11,776 nucleotides of DNA from Desulfobacterales bacterium (lineage in GTDB: Bacteria; Desulfobacterota; DSM-4660; Desulfatiglandales; Desulfatiglandaceae), in the NCBI GenBank assembly GCA_022013615.1, contig JAKLQB010000439.1, positions 1 to 11,776 on the forward strand. Direction: 5' to 3'. Below the pieces are notes generated by a model, which worked only from the letters and a program-made list of their open reading frames with translations, ran no database searches and had not been told where the DNA came from. A program made the translations under genes and the position numbers. Shown here piece after piece: positions 6,808-11,776 of the stretch (position 1 is the stretch's first letter; each line of letters opens with the position of its first letter).

Positions 6808-7977
6808 ATGCTGCTGGGAATACCTAAGGAAATAATGTCAAAAGAAAACAGAGTCGCCGCGCTACCGGAGACAGTGGAAAAATATAAGAAACTGGGATTT
6901 GATGTGATTGTAGAAACAAGGGCTGGCTCGGGCGTCTTCCAGGATGATGAAGATTACCAAAAAGCCGGTGCGGAAATTGCCCCGGACGCAAAGGTGGTGT
7001 ATGATAAATCCGACGTTATCCTGAAGGTCAAAGAACCATTGTTTAACGAGAAACTCGAAATACACGAGATTGATATGCTCAAAGAAGGAAAGATCATCAT
7101 CACGTTTCTCCATCCTGCCGCTCCGTCAAATCATGAGTCTGTGCACAGACTTTGCAACAGAAACATAACTGCATTCACTATGGACGGAATTCCAAGAACA
7201 TCAAAGGCGCAACGCATGGATACGTTGACTTCGATGAGTGCGATAACCGGTTACAAGGCAGTTATTATTGCAGCCAGCAATTTACCGAAGTTCATCCCCA
7301 TGATCGGAACCTCAATAGGAATGATCAAGCCTGCCAACATTTTGGTCATAGGCACGGGCGTGGTCGGTCTGCAGGCAATAGCGACTGCAAAAAGGCTGGG
7401 AGGCATAGTCAAAGCCGTTGATATTAGGCCAGATGCACGAAAAGAAGCAGAGAGCTTGGGCATAAAGGTGAGCGGCTTCGATGCTCCACCGGAATTGGCG
7501 ATCGGACAAGGAGGATACGCAAGATCGCTTCCTCCGGAATGGGTCGAAAAGGAAAGGGAGGCACTATCGCCGTTCGTGGCGGAATCAGACATCATCATTC
7601 TCAGCGCTCTCGTGCCCGGTGAAGTCGCACCGACCCTGATCACAAAAGATATGGTGGAAAGCATGCGTCCCGGATCGGTTATCGTTGACGTATCCATCGA
7701 TCAGGGAGGCAATTGCGCCCTGACAATGCCTGGAAACGAGACAGTTCATAAGGATATATACATCTGTGGCATAAAAAATATACCCGGATCGGTGGCTATT
7801 CATTCCACGTGGTTATATGCCAATAACATGTATTACTTTGTGGAGAACCTGTTTAAAAAAGGTGGTAGCGAATTCGACATGGGGGACGAAATAGTGAAAA
7901 GCTCCCTGGTTACTTACAAGGGAAAAATATATCACGAAGGAACTCTTAAGGCTATCGGGCAACTTGAACAATCATAA
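6808..7977 (+). CDS. pntAA: NAD(P) transhydrogenase alpha subunit, NAD(H)-binding domain I
   Basis: This 389-residue protein forms domain I of the proton-translocating transhydrogenase, which exchanges hydride with domain III on the cytoplasmic face of the membrane. Visible marks are the N-terminal GIPKE motif (4-8), the RQD-loop residues Arg130, Gln135 and Asp138 in PRTSKAQRMD, and a Rossmann fold with GTGVVG (182-187). Asp205 ends the second strand, typical for NAD rather than NADP. The following VDVSIDQGG and the IPGSVAIHST stretch resemble alanine dehydrogenase, a related family. Genetic linkage to pntAB and pntB and the RQD loop decide for transhydrogenase. The subunit is split, with no membrane segment of its own, as in Rhodospirillum-type enzymes. 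The ATG follows AAAGGAG (6794-6800) at good spacing. pntAB starts 18 bp after its stop. Confidence 0.93.
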   Translation: MLLGIPKEIMSKENRVAALPETVEKYKKLGFDVIVETRAGSGVFQDDEDYQKAGAEIAPDAKVVYDKSDVILKVKEPLFNEKLEIHEIDMLKEGKIIITFLHPAAPSNHESVHRLCNRNITAFTMDGIPRTSKAQRMDTLTSMSAITGYKAVIIAASNLPKFIPMIGTSIGMIKPANILVIGTGVVGLQAIATAKRLGGIVKAVDIRPDARKEAESLGIKVSGFDAPPELAIGQGGYARSLPPEWVEKEREALSPFVAESDIIILSALVPGEVAPTLITKDMVESMRPGSVIVDVSIDQGGNCALTMPGNETVHKDIYICGIKNIPGSVAIHSTWLYANNMYYFVENLFKKGGSEFDMGDEIVKSSLVTYKGKIYHEGTLKAIGQLEQS

Positions 7978-7995
7978 ATATCAGGGGATACGCCT

Positions 7996-8295
7996 ATGTC
8001 AAATCTTCTTTTAATGGTAGGGGTTTTCTTGTTTTCCTTTATTGTCGGTTATGTACTGATTTCACGGGTGCCGACACTCCTTCATACGCCGTTGATGTCC
8101 ATGACCAATGCCATTTCCGCTGTAACGATACTCGGTGCCTTGATTCTCTTTTCATTTGCAACAACGGGAATTGAAAAAGTTTTAGGTTCGGTCGCCATAA
8201 TTGCGGCGACCTTCAACGTGGTCGGAGGATTCGCAATCACAGATAGAATGCTTAGGCTTTTCAGAAATAAAGGTGCGGAGCATGATAACAAATGA
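7996..8295 (+). CDS. pntAB: NAD(P) transhydrogenase small membrane subunit (alpha-2)
   Basis: This 99-residue membrane protein supplies the alpha part of domain II, which forms the proton path with PntB. Three to four hydrophobic segments are visible: about 3-22, 38-56, and 62-84 (which may be split). The family signature VPTLLHTPLMSMTNAIS (25-41) and the GGFAITDRMLRLF tail (77-89) are diagnostic. Length is normal for the split alpha-2 subunit. It starts 18 bp after pntAA and overlaps pntB by 4 nt (ATGA at 8292-8295), which suggests translational coupling and fixed stoichiometry. Confidence 0.93.
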   Translation: MSNLLLMVGVFLFSFIVGYVLISRVPTLLHTPLMSMTNAISAVTILGALILFSFATTGIEKVLGSVAIIAATFNVVGGFAITDRMLRLFRNKGAEHDNK

Positions 8296-10328
8296 TTGAT
8301 ACAAATTATGTAATTAATCTGTTAATCGACTTTGCGGTTATTGGCATTTTGATTCTTGGGATATGGCAATTTCGCGCGCCACGTAGTGCAAGGTTTGGCA
8401 ACCTCACGGCTGCGTTTGCATTGTTATGTGCATTCGGTCTGGTTTTATCCCGCAACGGAATTATCGATCCCGGTATTGTCGTGATATCTCTGCTGGTTGG
8501 CTCTGCTGCTGGATATGCGGTAGCAAGGGTTGTCAACATGATTCAGATTCCATCTATGGTGGCGTTTCAACATGGAGCGGGTGGAATCGCCGCTTTTCTT
8601 ATATCCTTTGTTGAACTGACGCGTGGCGCACACGAACTTGGGTTGATGAACAAGATTTCGGGTATCTTGGGGTTGGCGATCGGTTCGCTGACTTTTAGCG
8701 GTAGCATGATAGCGGCCGCTAAATTGGCCAATAAAATGAAGCAAACTCCTCAGATTCTGCCTGCACACAGCTACCTGGTACTTATGAATCTCCTTGCTAT
8801 ACTGGGCCTCGGTATAGCAGCACTATATGTTCCGAGCGGCACCAGATTGTATCTATTTCTTGCTCTAATAGCACTGTCTGCGGCCTTTGGAATAATATTT
8901 TCGATTCGCATTGGCGGGGCTGACATGCCTGTTCTTATTTCATTTCTGAATGCGACTGCGGGCCTGGCCGCTGCATTCTGCGGCATGATAATCGAGAACA
9001 AGCTGTTAATCGCGTGCGGTGCTACTGTCGCTGCTTCGGGTTCAATACTCACGCATGTTATGTGCAAGGCTATGAATCGCAGTCTTTTCAGAGTATTTGT
9101 ACCTATTTCCGAAAAGAAAAAAAGCGCACCGGCCAGTTCAGATGACATCGCAGCAACGGATTTGTCGGGATGTGATCCATCACTGGATATCAGGCAGGTT
9201 AACCCTGAAAATAATTTTGAAAAAGCAATTGAAATTGCAAGAGACGCTAAAAAAGTGATCATTATTCCGGGGTACGGAATGGCATTGGCACAGGCGCAAT
9301 TTGAGGTTGTTTCCTTTGCAAAAAAAATGATCGATATGGGCAAGGATGTAAAATTCGCCATCCATCCTGTAGCCGGCAGAATGCCCGGGCATATGAATGT
9401 GCTCCTTGCCGAAGCCGATGTTGACTACGATATGCTTGTTGAGATGGATACAGTAAATCCCGAATTCAAAACGACCGACTTTACCCTGATTGTCGGGGCA
9501 TGCGATGTCGTTAATCCGGCGGCCATAAACGTCGACGGGACCCCCATATCGGGTATGCCAATTCTCCATGCCCATGAGGCTAAAAATGTCGTGTGCTGTA
9601 ATTTCGATGATAAACCGGGCTATTCAGGCGTCAAAAATCCTCTTTACGAAAGCAGTAATACGGTAATGTTGCCAGGAGACGCAAAAAAAACAGTCCGACA
9701 ACTTATGGAAAACCTTGCAGGTGAGAAACCCCGCAGAGAAATAGCCGTTACCGACAGTTCCCGCGCAGACCGCACTGCCGATGCCGTGGGAGCTCTGACA
9801 TCAGCAAAAAAAGTAATAATCATCCCCGGATATGGCATGGCGCTGGCACAAGCGCAATTCAAAGTAGTGGAACTGGCATCGATTCTCGAGGAAATGGGCG
9901 TGAGCGTCAAATTCGCCATCCATCCTGTAGCCGGCAGAATGCCCGGTCACATGAACGTACTGCTGGCTGAAGCCGAGGTTGATTACGAAAAACTTTTTGA
10001 GATGGAAATGGTAAACCCTGAATTCGCGGAAACGGATGTAGCGCTGATATTCGGTGCGTGTGACGTGGTGAATCCGGCTGCAATTAGTATTGAGGGAACA
10101 CCTATTTCCGGGATGCCGATCCTGATGGCGCATGAGGCGGAAAAAATAATAATCTGTAATTATGATGAAAAGCCAGGCTATTCAGGAGTCGAAAACCCGC
10201 TTTACGATAACAAAAAAAGCATATTGCTGCTTGGTGACGCGAAATCAACTGCCAGTGATTTGATTGAGACTTTGAGATCATCACACAAATGCAGAGATTT
10301 AAGAGATCGTAATTGCTCTAAGGGTTAG
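8292..10328 (+). CDS. pntB: NAD(P) transhydrogenase beta subunit with tandemly duplicated domain III
   Basis: At 678 residues this is about 200 longer than usual PntB. Residues 1-270 are the membrane domain II with about eight or nine hydrophobic segments, including His94 (FQHGAGG) and Asn220 (GGADMPVLISFLN), which align with the proton-path residues His91 and Asn222 of E. coli PntB. After a linker (about 272-318), domain III appears twice: 319-475 and 505-661, joined by a 29-residue linker, then a 17-residue polar tail. Each copy has GYGMALAQAQ, AGRMPGHMNVLLAEA, GACDVVNPAA (Asp405 and Asp591, matching E. coli Asp392) and PGYSGV. Both lack the 2'-phosphate-binding KRS set: gapless alignment puts Asn-Phe-Asp (437-439) and Asn-Tyr-Asp (623-625) there. 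The family reaction is hydride transfer between NADH and NADP+ coupled to proton flow. Cofactor use here may be altered. A GGAG ribosome site lies at 8277-8280 inside pntAB. Confidence 0.95.
   Translation: MIDTNYVINLLIDFAVIGILILGIWQFRAPRSARFGNLTAAFALLCAFGLVLSRNGIIDPGIVVISLLVGSAAGYAVARVVNMIQIPSMVAFQHGAGGIAAFLISFVELTRGAHELGLMNKISGILGLAIGSLTFSGSMIAAAKLANKMKQTPQILPAHSYLVLMNLLAILGLGIAALYVPSGTRLYLFLALIALSAAFGIIFSIRIGGADMPVLISFLNATAGLAAAFCGMIIENKLLIACGATVAASGSILTHVMCKAMNRSLFRVFVPISEKKKSAPASSDDIAATDLSGCDPSLDIRQVNPENNFEKAIEIARDAKKVIIIPGYGMALAQAQFEVVSFAKKMIDMGKDVKFAIHPVAGRMPGHMNVLLAEADVDYDMLVEMDTVNPEFKTTDFTLIVGACDVVNPAAINVDGTPISGMPILHAHEAKNVVCCNFDDKPGYSGVKNPLYESSNTVMLPGDAKKTVRQLMENLAGEKPRREIAVTDSSRADRTADAVGALTSAKKVIIIPGYGMALAQAQFKVVELASILEEMGVSVKFAIHPVAGRMPGHMNVLLAEAEVDYEKLFEMEMVNPEFAETDVALIFGACDVVNPAAISIEGTPISGMPILMAHEAEKIIICNYDEKPGYSGVENPLYDNKKSILLLGDAKSTASDLIETLRSSHKCRDLRDRNCSKG
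9246..9716 (+). repeat. Domain III repeat unit, copy 1 (within pntB)
   Basis: It encodes PntB residues 319-475. Hand alignment with the second unit, offset by 558 bp (186 codons), gives about 110 identical residues of 157 with no gaps. Positions 9351-9388 are identical in DNA to 9909-9946. Confidence 0.93.
9804..10274 (+). repeat. Domain III repeat unit, copy 2 (within pntB)
   Basis: It encodes PntB residues 505-661. All nucleotide-binding motifs of copy 1 are kept, so neither copy looks like a decayed remnant. Differences cluster in the helix after the first strand (523-538) and at the C-terminal end. Confidence 0.93.
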
Positions 10329-10337
10329 TCAAGGCGT

Positions 10338-10367
10338 TTGAAGCCTATTATCATATTTTGATGTAAT
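10338..10367 (+). promoter_or_regulatory. Weak candidate sigma70 promoter for rnk
   Basis: TTGAAG (10338-10343) and TGTAAT (10362-10367) are separated by 18 bp, 10 bp after the pntB stop. The matches to consensus are 4/6 and 5/6. It could give rnk expression independent of the sigma54 operon. No terminator is seen between pntB and rnk, so read-through is also possible. Confidence 0.3.
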
Positions 10368-10421
10368 TTAACGGTGGCAGGAGATGATTTTCAGTTGAGC
10401 TTGAAGAAGAGAGGAAAGGTC

Positions 10422-10838
10422 ATGAATGACCGTATAATCTATATTACTGAATTTGACTTGCACCGTTTGGAGGAACTGCTTGAGGTGGCGGGTGCGTTTA
10501 CGTATCGAGGCCGATCAGACCTAAAGGATCTGGAGGAGGAGGTGAGTAGGGCTCAGGTTGTCGACTCGCGAAAAGTACCCCCTACAGTCATTACAATGAA
10601 TTCACGCGTCAAATTGCGGGATCTTGACACCGGCGAAGAGATGGTTTTCACCCTTGTGTTTCCGAGGGAAGCAGACATCGATAGGGGTAGATTATCGGTG
10701 ATCACCCCCGTAGGCACAGCCATCCTGGGCTATACAGAAGGCGACACGATTGAGTTGAAGGTGCCGTCTGGCAAAAGGCGAATCAAGATCGAGAAGATAC
10801 TGTACCAGCCCGAGGCGGCTGGCGATTACCACCTTTGA
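10422..10838 (+). CDS. rnk: Rnk-type nucleoside diphosphate kinase regulator (GreA/GreB family)
   Basis: This 138-residue protein has a short helical N-terminal part (about 1-45) and a C-terminal GreA/GreB-like FKBP-type domain (about 50-130). The family signatures VITMNSRVKLRDLDTGEE, VFPREAD, VITPVGTAILGY and LYQPEA are visible. Rnk proteins bind RNA polymerase near the secondary channel and were first described as regulators of nucleoside diphosphate kinase in E. coli, where the protein is of similar length. The ATG at 10422 is preferred because GAGGAAAGG lies at 10411-10419; an in-frame GTG at 10374 would add 16 residues unlike the family. It lies 93 bp after pntB on the same strand. A functional link to the transhydrogenase is not evident. 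Confidence 0.9.
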   Translation: MNDRIIYITEFDLHRLEELLEVAGAFTYRGRSDLKDLEEEVSRAQVVDSRKVPPTVITMNSRVKLRDLDTGEEMVFTLVFPREADIDRGRLSVITPVGTAILGYTEGDTIELKVPSGKRRIKIEKILYQPEAAGDYHL

Positions 10839-10895
10839 TACCTGCGGTTATCTGGGCGTTTTGGCCACGGTAGATTGCCGGAGGTGACGCTGATA

Positions 10896-11447
10896 ATGAG
10901 AAACGAACAACACGAGTTAGAAAGCCTCAAGAAAGCGGATCTGATTTCCGCTTTGCGCGAAGCCCATCAGGAAGTTCTCGAACTGCAGAACCGACTGGGG
11001 GATTATGAATGGCTTGAAGGTGCCTTGCGCCAGCGCACTATCGAGCTGAACGAGCGTTTTAAAGAACTGGAGTGCCTCTATGCCATATCAAATAGCCTGC
11101 ACGTTTGTGGAAACTCCCTGGACTGTGTCTTAGGCAAGATTGTGAATATAATGCCAACCGGTTACCAGTATCCCTGCCAGACGTCATCAAGGTTGATTGT
11201 AGCCGGCAGAATTTATTTCTCAACCAGTTTCTGCGAAACGCCATTTCGTCAGACAGCTGCTATTTACGCCCACGGGAAGCAAATCGGGAATATTGAAGTC
11301 TTCGTTTACCCTTCAACGGGTTGTGAAGACAGACCTGTCTTTCTGCGCGAAGAAGCCACCCTATTAAAGATTGCTGCAATCTGGATTGGGCTTATAATTG
11401 AACATTGGGCAGACAATTCAACCTCGACCATCGGAAGCCCAAGTTGA
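10896..11447 (+). CDS. Orphan coiled-coil plus GAF-like sensor protein
   Basis: This 183-residue protein has no signal peptide or membrane segment. Residues about 3-55 form a charged heptad-type helix likely to be a coiled coil (QHELESLKKADLISALREA). From about 57 (ELECLYAISNSL) to 172 the pattern resembles the small GAF-like sensor modules found upstream of kinase domains: a first helix, the stretch IMPTGYQYP, beta strands, a segment around SFCETPFRQTA, then GKQIGNIEVFV. It ends after the GAF-like part with no kinase, cyclase or DNA-binding output, so it would act through a partner. The ATG at 10896 has a strong GGAGGTGA (10880-10887); an in-frame TTG at 10875 lies before that site and is rejected. 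It follows rnk by 57 bp and is probably in the same transcript. Confidence 0.75.
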   Translation: MRNEQHELESLKKADLISALREAHQEVLELQNRLGDYEWLEGALRQRTIELNERFKELECLYAISNSLHVCGNSLDCVLGKIVNIMPTGYQYPCQTSSRLIVAGRIYFSTSFCETPFRQTAAIYAHGKQIGNIEVFVYPSTGCEDRPVFLREEATLLKIAAIWIGLIIEHWADNSTSTIGSPS

Positions 11448-11533
11448 GAGGTCTTGATCTACAAAGAGTCGTAAAAAACTTAACCGTACAGGTTGAAAAA
11501 TTTGCATGGTTTGGAGCTTCAAGACCAAAAAGC

Positions 11534-11564
11534 AGGGGCGGTTCTAAAGATGCCCCTCGTTTTA
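11534..11564. terminator. Likely bidirectional Rho-independent terminator
   Basis: AGGGGC (11534-11539) pairs with GCCCCT (11552-11557) across a 12-nt loop. On the plus strand the stem is followed by CGTTTT; on the minus strand by GCTTTTT. It sits between the converging GAF-like gene (stop at 11447) and the minus-strand gene (stop at 11587), so it could end both. The stem is short, hence moderate confidence. Confidence 0.6.
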
Positions 11565-11586
11565 ATAATGCCGGCCTGTCATGGTA

Positions 11587-11776
11587 TTAGGCGTCAATTA
11601 TTTCAAAGGCCTCTTCCTTATAAGCATCCATGACATATGGAATGCCAGTTACTTTGGCACATTCCTCAGTAAGAGAAAAGATGTCCTTTCTGCTTATGTA
11701 TTGGACCTCCCAGTTCCTGGAACCTGCCATGATCTGCTGGAGTCCCACCCTTATTTTGTCTGTAGCACTGTATAAA
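11587..11776 (-). CDS. 3' end of an unidentified protein gene (C-terminal 62 residues)
   Basis: The minus-strand frame is open from the window edge to TAA at 11587-11589. The visible C-terminus is a soluble alpha/beta-looking segment with the strings DKIRVGLQQIMAGSRNW and GIPYVMDAYKEEAFEIIDA. I do not recognise the family. Reality is supported by protein-like composition, convergent placement with a terminator in between, and a stop codon just before that terminator. The length and start lie outside the window. Confidence 0.6.
   Translation of the reverse strand, partial: LYSATDKIRVGLQQIMAGSRNWEVQYISRKDIFSLTEECAKVTGIPYVMDAYKEEAFEIIDA

Noticed and set aside
6808..7977. Alanine dehydrogenase as the identity of this gene
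   Set aside because: Some stretches (VDVSIDQGG, IPGSVAIHST) resemble alanine dehydrogenase, but the RQD loop and the contiguous pntAB-pntB genes fix it as transhydrogenase domain I.
10332..10364. Terminator after pntB (AGGC...GCCT and ATCA...TGAT)
   Set aside because: The stems are only 4 bp and no proper T-run follows, so they are not supportable as a terminator.
10374..10421. GTG start for rnk at 10374
   Set aside because: It adds 16 residues not typical of Rnk, while the ATG at 10422 has a good ribosome site and gives the usual family length.

Overview
The window looks like a chromosomal segment of an anaerobic Desulfobacterota-type (deltaproteobacterial) bacterium. This rests on gene style only: a PEP/pyruvate-binding protein with receiver-like domains, a Cache-type sensor kinase paired with a sigma54 activator, a three-subunit transhydrogenase, Rnk, and a moderate G+C content. 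No 16S rRNA or other marker gene is present, so the taxonomy is an inference.

Layout. Positions 1-2473 (minus strand) hold the first 824 codons of a PEP/pyruvate-binding (PPDK_N-type) protein with two receiver-like N-terminal domains. It is read from a near-consensus sigma70 promoter in a 372-bp divergent intergenic region. On the plus strand, 2846-4504 and 4527-5918 encode a membrane sensor histidine kinase and an NtrC-family response regulator. A 380-bp gap follows. It contains two tandem inverted repeats that look like activator sites (5921-5956), then a good sigma54 -24/-12 element (6032-6047) and a leader of about 240 nt. Next is an apparent four-gene operon: a HEAT-like protein (6299-6751), pntAA (6808-7977), pntAB (7996-8295) and an enlarged pntB (8292-10328). 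Downstream are rnk (10422-10838) and a small coiled-coil/GAF-like protein (10896-11447). A likely bidirectional terminator and the 3' end of an unidentified minus-strand gene (11587-11776) close the window.

The most unusual object is the transhydrogenase. Its beta subunit is 678 residues, against roughly 460 for the family, because the nucleotide-binding domain III is present twice in tandem, about 70% identical by hand alignment. In both copies the Lys-Arg-Ser set that normally holds the 2'-phosphate of NADP(H) is replaced by Asn-Phe/Tyr-Asp followed by Asp/Glu. Domain I and the proton-channel residues look intact.

Working model (inference): the kinase/regulator pair senses an unknown signal and drives the sigma54 promoter just downstream of the regulator gene. 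This would switch on a proton-translocating transhydrogenase with doubled and possibly altered-specificity domain III, plus a co-transcribed HEAT-like accessory protein.
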